Shown one piece after another: positions 1 to 6,568 of a stretch of DNA of 25,173 nucleotides. The stretch spans positions 1 to 25,173 of the forward strand of contig UROA01000007.1 in the NCBI GenBank assembly GCA_900549355.1, in the 5' to 3' direction. This stretch comes from an uncultured Collinsella sp. Its GTDB lineage: Bacteria > Actinomycetota > Coriobacteriia > Coriobacteriales > Coriobacteriaceae. Under the pieces are notes generated by a model. The model was not told where the DNA came from, ran no database searches, and saw only the letters and a program-made list of their open reading frames with translations. A program made the translations under genes and the position numbers. Numbering within the stretch: the stretch's first letter is position 1; the number at the start of each line of letters is the position of its first letter.

Positions 1-8
1 CTGCCAGC

Positions 9-18
9 GGGGGGGGGG
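9..18. repeat. Run of ten G residues
   Basis: Ten consecutive G on the plus strand lie just downstream of the stop codon of the minus-strand MGMT-like gene. The run is outside any coding region visible here. It may be a slippage-prone homopolymer or a base-calling length error; the left edge of the window prevents seeing what it belongs to. Confidence 0.6.
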
Positions 19-38
19 TTTTGGCCACGGCAGAGCCG

Positions 39-362
39 CTAGAGCCCTGCTGGCCAGCGACAGGCGGCCAAGTCGACGTGCATGGGATCGGTAAACGTCA
101 CGCCCTCCCCCATTAAGAGCTCACGCTGAGCATCGGGACCGCCAAAAGCAAAACCCTCGCATATGCGCCCGTCAGCAAACACCACGCGGTGACAGGGAAT
201 CTCGCCGGGGCGCGGATTGCTATGCAGGGCATACCCCACATACCGCGCGCTTCGCGGACGACCGGCAAGCAGCGCCACCTGACCATACGTGGCGACCATC
301 CCCTCAGGGATCTGCTCGACCACCTCGTACACCCGCTCAAAAAAGCCCTCAGACGCCAACAT
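39..362 (-). CDS. MGMT-family DNA-binding domain protein (O6-alkylguanine-DNA alkyltransferase-like, short form)
   Basis: The 107-aa product is only the C-terminal, DNA-binding/active-site domain of the Ogt/MGMT family. Visible are the TYGQVA segment (about residues 25-30), the helix-turn-helix with the arginine finger (SARYVG, R40), and the active-site motif PCHRVV with Cys57 present. Alkyltransferase-like (ATL) proteins usually replace that cysteine, so this one keeps the acceptor residue although it lacks the N-terminal domain of full Ogt (about 160-180 aa). Known family role: binding, and transfer from, O6-alkylated guanine, with the alkyl group moved irreversibly to cysteine. The ATG is preceded by GGAG only three bases away, a short spacing, but there is no other in-frame start nearby. 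The gene follows degV in the same direction, separated by a palindromic terminator-like repeat, so it is probably transcribed on its own. Whether it repairs or only flags lesions cannot be told from sequence. Confidence 0.85.
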   Translation of the reverse strand: MLASEGFFERVYEVVEQIPEGMVATYGQVALLAGRPRSARYVGYALHSNPRPGEIPCHRVVFADGRICEGFAFGGPDAQRELLMGEGVTFTDPMHVDLAACRWPAGL

Positions 363-389
363 GCGCTCCTTTCAACCGAAACCAGCATA

Positions 390-426
390 AACCACCACAA
401 AGGTGCCTGTCCCCTTTGTGGTGGTT
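390..426 (-). terminator. Palindromic repeat, copy 1 (probable degV terminator)
   Basis: Perfect 14-bp arms (AACCACCACAAAGG and its complement) enclose the 9-nt loop TGCCTGTCC, plus-strand reading. It begins 12 nt after the degV stop codon and is followed on the minus strand by a short T stretch. The same arms and loop recur at 1969-2005 and 2926-2962, so this is a dispersed element used as a terminator, not just a gene-specific hairpin. Confidence 0.75.
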
Positions 427-438
427 TTGACCGGATAG

Positions 439-1293
439 CTAGTTGGCGGGGCGGAAGAAGGCTACGGCTACGGCGCCGGGACCCACATGGGTGCCGATAG
501 TGGCGCCAATGGTGTGGATGGGAAGCTCGCTTTCGGCATGGCCGGCCCACAGAGCGGCGCTGTCCTCGATGTACTTCTTGAGCACGGCGTCCGAAAGGCC
601 CGTATAGCCGAGCGCCAGCGGCATGGAGAAGTCGACGCCCCCCGCCTGCTCAACCTTCTGGTTCAACAGGTTTCGACCGTTCTTGGAACCGCGCGCCTTG
701 CCCAGCTGCACGATGAGGCCGTCCTCGGCGGCCACGACCGGCTTCACATTGAGCAGCGTGCCCACAGCGCCCGCCGCGGCAGACAGACGGCCTCCGCGCA
801 CCAGGTACTCCAGCGTCTCGAGCAGGCCGATAACCACCACACGGTCGCGCACGGCCTCGACCGCCGCCGCGATCTGGGCCGCACTACGGCCATCGTCCAC
901 CAGGCGCAGCGCATACTCGACCAGCACGCGCTCGCCCAAGGTCACGTTATTGCTGTCCACGACGAACACGTCGCCGCCCGGCGCCTCGGCAAGTGCCGTA
1001 CGAGCGCTCTGGTTGGTGCCCGAAAGCTTGGCGCCCACGGTAATGATCACCGCCTCATCGCCGGCCTCACGTGCTTCGGCAATCGCCTGCGAAAAGGCGT
1101 ACGGGTTGACCTGACCGGTCTTGGGCAGCTCGTCGCGCTCCACGAGCATCTCGTAAAAGCGCTGGTGATCGATGTCGACACCATCCATGTACACGTCGGT
1201 GCCAAAGGTGACGGACAGCGGCAGAACACGCAGCGCGGGGTGCTCAGCCGGCGTCATATCGCTCGCGGAATCGGTAATAATGCGGACGGACAT
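439..1293 (-). CDS. DegV family fatty-acid-binding protein
   Basis: The 284-aa product has typical DegV length and motifs: N-terminal RIITDSASDM, MDGVDID (about residues 50-56), the KTGQVNP loop, ITVGAKLSGTNQS with the lipid-contacting Ser/Thr, and VDSNNVTLGER. DegV (FakB-like) proteins bind a fatty acid; some deliver it to the kinase FakA for phosphorylation, but no fakA is in view, so the partner is unknown. The start at 1293 is chosen over an in-frame ATG 48 nt upstream because AGAAAGGA lies seven bases before it and MSVRIITDS is the usual N-terminus. The gene follows the marR-type gene in the same direction with a 119-nt gap. In that gap an imperfect palindrome (GGGATATT...AAATTCCC, about 1325-1347) could be an operator. 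The palindromic terminator copy 1 follows the gene. Confidence 0.93.
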   Translation of the reverse strand: MSVRIITDSASDMTPAEHPALRVLPLSVTFGTDVYMDGVDIDHQRFYEMLVERDELPKTGQVNPYAFSQAIAEAREAGDEAVIITVGAKLSGTNQSARTALAEAPGGDVFVVDSNNVTLGERVLVEYALRLVDDGRSAAQIAAAVEAVRDRVVVIGLLETLEYLVRGGRLSAAAGAVGTLLNVKPVVAAEDGLIVQLGKARGSKNGRNLLNQKVEQAGGVDFSMPLALGYTGLSDAVLKKYIEDSAALWAGHAESELPIHTIGATIGTHVGPGAVAVAFFRPAN

Positions 1294-1412
1294 AGCGAAT
1301 CCTTTCTTGCGCAGATCTCGCGCAGGGAATTTTGACAACAATATCCCGGCACGGCATGCGCGCTCAAACGGGACGATGCAATTGTTGGCTGAAAGCTAGC
1401 GCCAGCGCGGCT

Positions 1413-1862
1413 CTAGATCTCGCGCAGAGTGTTGAGGATCGTACGCAGCGACGCGTACATCTGCTCGCGCTGCTCCACGCCCATGGCCTTACCGGTGGTG
1501 TCGAGAACTTCGCGAATGATGCAATCGGCCTCGCTCATGCTCTCGCCGCCCAGGGCAGTCAGGCGAACCGGAGCGCGGTACTTGACGGCAGCATCGCCCG
1601 AGTCGTCGACCTCGACGTAGCCACCCTCCTCCAGATGTGCCAGTGTACGCGAAACGGCGGCACGGGTAACGCCGGCCATGCGGGCGAGGTCGGCGCCAGT
1701 CAGGCCGTCCTTGCTGCGCTCAAGATAGTACAGGCACATGACGTCGGAGCCCTTGAGGCCCAGCCTTGCACCTTCGGACGTCTTGATGCGCTGAATCTCC
1801 TTGTAGAGGCCGCTGATCAGTCCGACAAAGTCCTCAAAACGTGTCTCGTCGTTCTGCTGCAT
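1413..1862 (-). CDS. MarR family transcriptional regulator
   Basis: The 149-aa product has the MarR layout: an N-terminal dimerisation helix (about 8-30), a winged helix-turn-helix (about 38-105) with the recognition region VTRAAVSRTLAHLEEGGYV, a wing containing charged residues (DDSGDAAVKY), and a C-terminal helix pair. Usual role: a dimeric repressor of its own gene or neighbours, relieved by a small ligand. It is immediately upstream of degV on the same strand, so a role in fatty-acid-responsive control of degV is plausible but unproven. Two imperfect inverted repeats nearby (1889-1908 upstream of its own start and about 1325-1347 before degV) are candidate binding sites. The AAAGG ribosome site is rather far (about 12 nt) from the ATG, so expression may be modest. 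Confidence 0.88.
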   Translation of the reverse strand: MQQNDETRFEDFVGLISGLYKEIQRIKTSEGARLGLKGSDVMCLYYLERSKDGLTGADLARMAGVTRAAVSRTLAHLEEGGYVEVDDSGDAAVKYRAPVRLTALGGESMSEADCIIREVLDTTGKAMGVEQREQMYASLRTILNTLREI

Positions 1863-1888
1863 GGGAGACGACCGCCTTTCGCTTACAT

Positions 1889-1908
1889 GATGCTAACGGG
1901 TAAACATC
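1889..1908. promoter_or_regulatory. Candidate MarR operator
   Basis: A 20-bp imperfect inverted repeat, GATGCTAACGGGTAAACATC, lies 27 nt upstream of the MarR gene start. Its size and location fit autoregulation by a MarR dimer. The symmetry is incomplete and no strong -10/-35 pair was found around it. Confidence 0.35.
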
Positions 1909-1968
1909 TTAGCCGCATGTCCGGACCCCCGTACCCAAATATCTCAATTGTTAACCCATCAACATAAA

Positions 1969-2005
1969 AACCACCACAAAGGGGACAGGCACCTTTGTGG
2001 TGGTT
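1969..2005 (-). terminator. Palindromic repeat, copy 2 (probable terminator of B3/4 gene)
   Basis: Same 14-bp arms as copy 1, but the loop is in the opposite orientation (GGACAGGCA read on plus). It starts 27 nt after the stop codon of the B3/4-domain gene and is followed on the minus strand by TTTTT, a good intrinsic-terminator arrangement. Confidence 0.78.
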
Positions 2006-2032
2006 AGGGGCATCAATAGGTTCTAGGCGCCG

Positions 2033-2752
2033 CTACAGCTCCACGCAGGGATTGTCGCGGGTCACTAGGGTCTTAACGACGACCGTCGCTCCCAGATAGC
2101 GCTCGAGCAGCTCGGCCAAGCGATCGATCGCGGCCTGGCAATCCCCCATCCGCTCGGGCTCCACGCACTCAATCGCCAGAAATGCGTCCGCCGAATCGTC
2201 GGACAGAGCCGTGCGAACGCCGTCGCGCCAGTTCCAGCAACGGCACACGGCGCCCGCATCATCGATATAGGCAAGCTCACCGGGCAGCGTCGGATCATCT
2301 GCCTCCTCGCCAAGTGGCAAGAACGCGTCGCCGCCGTCGGTCACCGCCAGGCGCAGATTGCCCTCAATAGCATGCAAATCTTCGCCGCCAACGGGCAACG
2401 CATAAGTCAACGAAATCGTGTTGTAGATATCCACCGCCGGCGTAATGTGTCCGACCGGCTTGCCTTTGAGCACGCGCTTGAGCAGGTTCTCAACTGAGCA
2501 ACGCGCGCCCTTCTTGGTCTTGAACAGGCGATACGCCTCGCGCCATGCCTTAACCGGCGCGTTCTCGCTGATGGTATCGCTTGTCAGATGGCGCTCCACA
2601 TCGGTGTTGGCGCGGTCAAGCAGCGCGGCGATCGCATCCACATCCTCCTGAGGAATCTGCGCCGCGGGCTTCATACCCTTTACGACCACGACGCCGACCG
2701 CCGCCTGCGGAAACAGCTCCCAAAACGAATCCTCGGCAACGAAACTCTTCAT
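2033..2752 (-). CDS. B3/4 domain protein (PheRS beta-subunit editing-domain homologue)
   Basis: The 239-aa product matches stand-alone B3/4 proteins, homologous to the region of phenylalanyl-tRNA synthetase beta that houses tRNA editing. Supporting segments are the helical stretch WREAYRLFKTKKG (about residues 74-86), SVENLLKRVLKGK, the IYNTISLTYALPVGG core, and a C-terminal alpha/beta part ending in a lone Cys region. Function of stand-alone forms is not settled; trans-editing of mischarged tRNA is a reasonable guess. The ATG at 2752 is preferred to one 15 nt upstream because AAGGGAG precedes it by five bases. The leader between promoter and start holds a terminator-like hairpin (see 2793-2855), suggesting attenuation. 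No synthetase gene is adjacent, so an amino-acid link is inferred only from the domain. Confidence 0.8.
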   Translation of the reverse strand: MKSFVAEDSFWELFPQAAVGVVVVKGMKPAAQIPQEDVDAIAALLDRANTDVERHLTSDTISENAPVKAWREAYRLFKTKKGARCSVENLLKRVLKGKPVGHITPAVDIYNTISLTYALPVGGEDLHAIEGNLRLAVTDGGDAFLPLGEEADDPTLPGELAYIDDAGAVCRCWNWRDGVRTALSDDSADAFLAIECVEPERMGDCQAAIDRLAELLERYLGATVVVKTLVTRDNPCVEL

Positions 2753-2890
2753 GTGCTCTCCCTTCATAGCGTGCGCCCGAGCCCGGGCGCCTAAACAAAA
2801 AGCGCCCTCACAGCGGCCACCTTCAAAGTCCTACGGTGCCGCCACAAGAGCGCTTACGCTGCCCCCATCCGGAGAAGGGGGCGATATGTC
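2753..2890 (-). promoter_or_regulatory. Structured 5' leader of the B3/4 gene
   Basis: About 138 nt separate the predicted transcription start from the coding start. In transcript order it contains a perfect 6-bp GC hairpin (2861-2882, loop of 10), a long stem ending in a T tract (2793-2855), and a GC hairpin (GCGCCC/GGGCGC) just before the ribosome site. This order fits an attenuator or cis-regulatory RNA. The T-box core (GGTGGNACCGCG) is absent and I recognise no known riboswitch class. Confidence 0.5.
2793..2855 (-). terminator. Terminator-like hairpin inside the B3/4 leader
   Basis: On the minus strand, AAGCGCTCT...GCGGC pairs with GCCGC...AGGGCGCTT across a loop of about 15 nt. The stem has 20-nt arms with several mismatches and is followed by TTTTTGTTT. 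It lies upstream of the coding start, so it would stop transcription unless an alternative fold forms. Confidence 0.6.
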
Positions 2891-2896
2891 AGGCGT

Positions 2897-2925
2897 ATTG
2901 TAACCTGAGTCATCCGTCCAAGCAA
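2897..2925 (-). promoter_or_regulatory. Promoter of the B3/4 gene
   Basis: On the minus strand TTGCTT (2920-2925) and TACAAT (2897-2902) are separated by 17 bases. The promoter directly follows the pckA terminator repeat, implying that B3/4 expression is independent of pckA. Confidence 0.55.
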
Positions 2926-2962
2926 AACCACCACAAAGGTGCCTGTCCCCTTTGTGGTGGTT
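2926..2962 (-). terminator. Palindromic repeat, copy 3 (probable pckA terminator)
   Basis: Arms and loop are identical to copy 1 (14-bp arms, loop TGCCTGTCC). It lies 17 nt past the pckA stop codon, with TTTT following on the minus strand. Confidence 0.78.
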
Positions 2963-2979
2963 TTGAACTCGCGGCGACG

Positions 2980-4650
2980 CTAGTGGCGGAGTCCCAGCAG
3001 GCCGCGGCCGCGATGACGGGCCTCGGCGGGCACCTGGGCGTGCGGGCCGGCGGCTTTGACGGACTCGGGCAGGTGCGAGTACTTCTTCTCGAAGTTCTCC
3101 TCGAACATCACGGCTAGGTTGTGCGCGGCCTCGTCGTAGCGCGTGGTGCTCTGCCAGTATTGGCGCGGCACCAGGATGCCGTCGGGCACACCGTGGCACG
3201 TAGTGGGAATGTCGACATTAAAGATATCGTCGTGCAAGAACTCGCTGTCCTCGATGGTACCGTCGAGGGCGCGGGCCACCAGGGCGCGCGTGTAGGCAAG
3301 CTCGATGCGATGGCCCACGCCATAACCGCCACCAATCCAGCCAGTATTGACCAGGTAAACGCGCGTGCGACCGTCGGCGATACGCTCGCCGAGCATCTTG
3401 GCATAGACCATGGGATCGAGCGGCATAAACGGTTCGCCAAACAGTGAGGAGAACGTGGGCGTGGGCTCGGTGACGCCGACCTCGGTGCCGGGGATCTTGG
3501 CCGTAAAGCCCGTCACAAAGTGATACATGGCGGCGTCGGCGGTCAGGCGCGAGATGGGCGGCAGCACGCCAAAGGCATCGCAGGTCAAAAACAACACGAC
3601 GCTCGGAGTGGTGCCCATGCCCTTGGTCCACGCGTTGGGAATGTGCTCCACAGGGTAGGCCACGCGCGTATTGTGCGTGATCGAGACGTCGTCGTAGTTG
3701 GGCTTGCGGCCCTCGTCGAGCACCACGTTTTCGCAGATGGCGCCAAAGCGAACGGCATTGAAGATCTCGGGCTCGTGGAACGCATCCAAGCCCTCGCACT
3801 TGGCGTAGCAGCCGCCCTCGATGTTGAAGATGCCCATGTCGGACCAGCCGTGCTCGTCATCGCCGATCAGCAGGCGCGTGGGGTTGGCCGAAAGCGTGGT
3901 CTTGCCGGTGCCCGACAGGCCAAAGAACACGGCGGTCTCATGCGTGACGGGGTCCATACTGGCCGAACAATGCATGGGCAGAACGTCGTCCTCGACGGGC
4001 AGCAGGTAATTCATAACGCTGAAGATGGACTTTTTGATCTCGCCGGAATAGCCGGTGCCCGCGACCAGAATCACGCGCTCCTGGAAGTTGATGACCACGG
4101 CGGCGCTGGAGTTGAGGCCCTTGATGGCAGGGTCGCACTGATAGCCCGGTGCGGCAAGGACGCAGAAGTCCGGCTCGCCGGTGCGTGCAATTTCGCGGGC
4201 AAGCGGGCGGGCGAGCATCTGCTTAATAAAGAGCGCCTGGCTGGCACGCTCACAGGCGACAAGCAGGCGGCGCGTATGGTTGCGGTCGGCACCGGCCATA
4301 CCGCGAGTGACGAACACATCACGCTCGTTGAGATAGTCGACGATGCCGGCCTTGATGACCTCGTAGCTCTCGACAGACAGCGGGCGGTTGACAGCGCCCC
4401 AGGCAATCTTGTCGTGCACGTCGGGCGTATCGACGATAAAGCGGTCGTTGGGCGAACGCCCAGTACGCTCCCCCGTCTCGATCACCAGTGCGCCGTTGGA
4501 GGCCATGCGGCCTTCGTTGCGGCGGATGGCATACTCGACGAGCTCCGCAGCGGGTAGATCGACCAGCAGGCGAGGCTGGTTCTCGGCGGGGTCTTCGACC
4601 AGCGTAATGCCAAAGTTGGACAGAACTTCTGCAGGGGTAACACCAGGCAT
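2980..4650 (-). CDS. pckA: Phosphoenolpyruvate carboxykinase (ATP)
   Basis: The 556-aa enzyme interconverts oxaloacetate + ATP and PEP + CO2 + ADP in the cytoplasm, the link between the TCA branch and gluconeogenesis. In anaerobes it often runs toward oxaloacetate. Family hallmarks in order: ERTGRSPNDRFIV (about 61-73, substrate Arg), the kinase-1a P-loop GLSGTGKTTLS (near 245), the kinase-2 segment GDDEHGWSDMGIFN, and GGCYAK. Length is slightly above the usual 530-540. The start at 4650 is chosen because AAAGGAGG lies five bases ahead of it; an ATG 38 codons upstream lacks such a site and adds an atypical tail. A 16-bp perfect palindrome in the upstream region (4725-4740) suggests control by a LacI-type carbon regulator. 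It is divergent from the flippase gene and ends at a palindromic terminator. Confidence 0.97.
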   Translation of the reverse strand: MPGVTPAEVLSNFGITLVEDPAENQPRLLVDLPAAELVEYAIRRNEGRMASNGALVIETGERTGRSPNDRFIVDTPDVHDKIAWGAVNRPLSVESYEVIKAGIVDYLNERDVFVTRGMAGADRNHTRRLLVACERASQALFIKQMLARPLAREIARTGEPDFCVLAAPGYQCDPAIKGLNSSAAVVINFQERVILVAGTGYSGEIKKSIFSVMNYLLPVEDDVLPMHCSASMDPVTHETAVFFGLSGTGKTTLSANPTRLLIGDDEHGWSDMGIFNIEGGCYAKCEGLDAFHEPEIFNAVRFGAICENVVLDEGRKPNYDDVSITHNTRVAYPVEHIPNAWTKGMGTTPSVVLFLTCDAFGVLPPISRLTADAAMYHFVTGFTAKIPGTEVGVTEPTPTFSSLFGEPFMPLDPMVYAKMLGERIADGRTRVYLVNTGWIGGGYGVGHRIELAYTRALVARALDGTIEDSEFLHDDIFNVDIPTTCHGVPDGILVPRQYWQSTTRYDEAAHNLAVMFEENFEKKYSHLPESVKAAGPHAQVPAEARHRGRGLLGLRH

Positions 4651-4691
4651 GGGGCCTCCTTTAAAAGCGCGACACGTGGACGCGGCGCGCA

Positions 4692-4707
4692 CTTTACTCA
4701 CGTAAAG
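4692..4707. promoter_or_regulatory. Inverted repeat upstream of pckA
   Basis: CTTTAC and GTAAAG, 6-bp arms around TCAC, lie 42 nt before the pckA start and probably within its 5' untranslated region. It could be an operator half-site pair or a small RNA hairpin. Confidence 0.35.
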
Positions 4708-4724
4708 CCCGTTGTACCCGATAT

Positions 4725-4740
4725 GCAAAAACGTTTTTGC
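4725..4740. promoter_or_regulatory. 16-bp palindromic operator candidate for pckA
   Basis: GCAAAAACGTTTTTGC is perfectly symmetric with a central CG. That architecture is typical of LacI/GalR-family sites, including catabolite (cre-like) operators. It lies 75 nt upstream of the pckA start, where -35 would be expected if TACAAC is the -10. Repression or activation by carbon status is inferred. Confidence 0.5.
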
Positions 4741-4798
4741 GGCAACGGCGAAGCGCCCGCTCAACGGTCAAAAATCGCACGCAAGCGGCCTAGTCGTT

Positions 4799-4873
4799 GG
4801 GGACACTCTTGAACAGGCAACAGCCAAGGAGTGTCCCCCTGTGCCGGCACATAAGGAACGTCCCTAAGTGCCG
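4799..4873. repeat. Two adjacent dispersed-type hairpins
   Basis: First hairpin: GGGGACACTC (4799-4808) pairs with GAGTGTCCCC (4829-4838). Second, imperfect hairpin: CGGCAC (4845-4850) pairs with GTGCCG (4868-4873), with partly matching AAGG/CCCT inside. Both share the GGGAC/GTCCC vocabulary of dispersed palindromes in this type of genome. They may act as terminators or mRNA-stabilising repeats; no gene ends here, so their role at this site is unclear. Confidence 0.6.
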
Positions 4874-4918
4874 ACTACCGCACGTTTACCGACAAATTAC
4901 AGCCGCCCCCCGAAAATA

Positions 4919-4935
4919 TTGAACAACCTGTTCAA
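4919..4935. promoter_or_regulatory. Inverted repeat TTGAACA-N3-TGTTCAA
   Basis: Seven-bp arms around ACC are centred about 46 bp upstream of the predicted flippase transcription start. The promoter has a good -10 but no recognisable -35, which would fit an activator site. Confidence 0.4.
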
Positions 4936-4960
4936 AAACACGAATCGATACCACCGCGGC

Positions 4961-4966
4961 TATACT
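4961..4966 (+). promoter_or_regulatory. -10 element of the flippase gene
   Basis: TATACT lies 28 nt before the TTG start. The expected -35 position (about 4938-4943) does not resemble TTGACA. Confidence 0.45.
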
Positions 4967-4993
4967 AGAGCGCAGTAAGAGAAAGGAACCGCC

Positions 4994-6568
4994 TTGAGTA
5001 TCACGCCCCTCGATAGCATCCGCCGCGCCATCGCCCACCGCAATGGCGTCGCCGACCCCACCGTATCGGGTGGGGCGCACGGACAGGGCGGACGCATCGA
5101 GAACGGCCTGTTCCCTGCATCGCACACCGCCGAGGAGCTCGCGCGCATCCAAGAGCTAAGCCAGCGTAACGCCGGCGGTCCCGACAGCAGCCAGGCCACA
5201 CGCCGTCGCCGCGAGCGCGATCGCCAACCCGGCCCCATCCACCGCATGGTCAATGCCTGGTGGAACCGCCTGCTCGGAGCCGTCTACGGCGGCGGCTTCT
5301 CCACACAAGAAGCCGAGTACGAAGATCACGCCACCCGTCGCGACTACCTTTGGAATACCCTGGGCACCGCCGTGTGGGGTTTCGCGTTTCCGCTGCTCAC
5401 CATTGTGTCGACACAGCTCGTAGGCGCCGAGGAAGCCGGCAAGTTCTCCATCGCCTTTGTCACCGGCACGCTCATCATGATCGCGTGCAACTACGGCGTG
5501 CGCAACTTTCAGGTCTCGGACATCGACGAAAAAACCTCCTTTGCCTCCTACCAGCTCAACCGCTGGCTCTGCGGAGCACTCGCGCTGGCATGCGGCCTGG
5601 TATACAGCAACGCCCGCGGCTACGATGCGCAGATGGCCACGATCGGCCTGGGCGTCTACCTCTATAAGGTGATCGACGGCATCGCCGACGTGTACGAGGG
5701 CCGCCTGCAGCAGGCCGACAAGCTCTATTTGGCCGGCATGAGCCAAACGCTGCGTTCCGCCGGCGTCATCGCGGTCTTTAGCGTGGCACTGTTCCTTACG
5801 CGCAGCATGCCCATCGCGGCCATGGCCATGGGTGTCACCGCGATTGCCTCGCTCGTGCTGGTCACCGCCCCGCTCGCCCTGCTCGAGACCGAAAAATCAC
5901 GCCGCATGAGTCTGCACGAGGTCGGCCACCTGTTTGTCCAGTGTGCTCCGCTCTTTGGTGCACTGTTCCTGTTCAACCTCATCGAGAGCATGCCCAAGTT
6001 TGTGATGGAAGGCACACTGGCCTACAAGTATCAGCTGTACTTTAATGCACTGTTCTTTCCGGCGCAGGCCATTTTGTTGAGCATTGGATTTATCTATAAA
6101 CCACAGCTCCTGCGTCTATCGAGCATTTGGGCGAATCCGCGCAAGCGTCGCCGCTTTGACCTGATTATTGTTGCCGTTATGGCACTGATCGTGTTCATTA
6201 CCGGAGCGTGCGCCGCATTTATGGCAGGCCCCGGCATTCCCCTCATGAGCTTTATGTACGGCCTTAACTTTGAGCGCTACCGCACGCTGGCGCTGCTGAT
6301 GGTTGTCGCCGGCGGCGTCACCGCTGCCATCGACTTTATCTACGCCATCATCACGGTGTTGCGCCACGCCGGCGACGTCACCAAGATCTATCTGATCTGC
6401 TTCGCCGTAAGCGTGGTGCTGCCAGTGATCCTAATTAAGCTGCTGGGTCTGATGGGCGCTGTGGTGAGCTACCTAGCCAACATGGCCCTACTCCTGATGC
6501 TACTGATTATCGAGTACGCCCACATCCGCCAGCGCATCGAACGCGACCGCAACCCATACGGCGCCTAA
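4994..6568 (+). CDS. MOP-superfamily polysaccharide/lipid flippase
   Basis: The 524-aa integral membrane protein starts with TTG; AGAAAGGA sits just ahead and no better start follows. The first roughly 110 residues are hydrophilic and rich in Arg/Gly/Gln. They are followed by about 12 hydrophobic segments (for example LWNTLGTAVWGFAFPLLTIV, FVTGTLIMIACNYGV, LLMVVAGGVTAAIDFIYAI, and AVVSYLANMALLLMLLIIEY near the end). The pattern and conserved polar positions (YGVRNFQVSD, DVYEGRLQQADK) resemble Wzx/MATE-like 'lipopolysaccharide biosynthesis' exporters that move lipid-linked glycans across the membrane. The long cytoplasmic N-terminal extension is unusual for Wzx. No glycosyltransferases or polymerase genes flank it, so the substrate is unknown. 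It is transcribed away from pckA and stands alone. Confidence 0.75.
   Translation: MSITPLDSIRRAIAHRNGVADPTVSGGAHGQGGRIENGLFPASHTAEELARIQELSQRNAGGPDSSQATRRRRERDRQPGPIHRMVNAWWNRLLGAVYGGGFSTQEAEYEDHATRRDYLWNTLGTAVWGFAFPLLTIVSTQLVGAEEAGKFSIAFVTGTLIMIACNYGVRNFQVSDIDEKTSFASYQLNRWLCGALALACGLVYSNARGYDAQMATIGLGVYLYKVIDGIADVYEGRLQQADKLYLAGMSQTLRSAGVIAVFSVALFLTRSMPIAAMAMGVTAIASLVLVTAPLALLETEKSRRMSLHEVGHLFVQCAPLFGALFLFNLIESMPKFVMEGTLAYKYQLYFNALFFPAQAILLSIGFIYKPQLLRLSSIWANPRKRRRFDLIIVAVMALIVFITGACAAFMAGPGIPLMSFMYGLNFERYRTLALLMVVAGGVTAAIDFIYAIITVLRHAGDVTKIYLICFAVSVVLPVILIKLLGLMGAVVSYLANMALLLMLLIIEYAHIRQRIERDRNPYGA

Larger units (their letters stand above)
4651..4993. other. Divergent intergenic region pckA/flippase
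   Basis: A 343-bp stretch without genes. It holds two palindromes near pckA (4692-4707 and 4725-4740), a pair of dispersed-repeat hairpins (4799-4873), an inverted repeat (4919-4935) and a -10 element for the flippase (4961-4966). No further coding potential is seen on either strand. Confidence 0.7.

Noticed and set aside
2753..2890. T-box riboswitch in front of the B3/4 gene
   Set aside because: No GGTGGNACCGCG antiterminator core, no stem-I signatures, and the leader is too short.
390..2962. CRISPR array from the recurring ACCACCACAAAGG repeats
   Set aside because: Copies are 1-1.5 kb apart, lie after gene ends, are strongly palindromic and have no spacers or cas genes.
3520..4557. 345-codon plus-strand frame over pckA and a similar 282-codon frame over degV (487-1335)
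   Set aside because: Both are shadows of strongly recognisable minus-strand genes; no start signals and no family resemblance.
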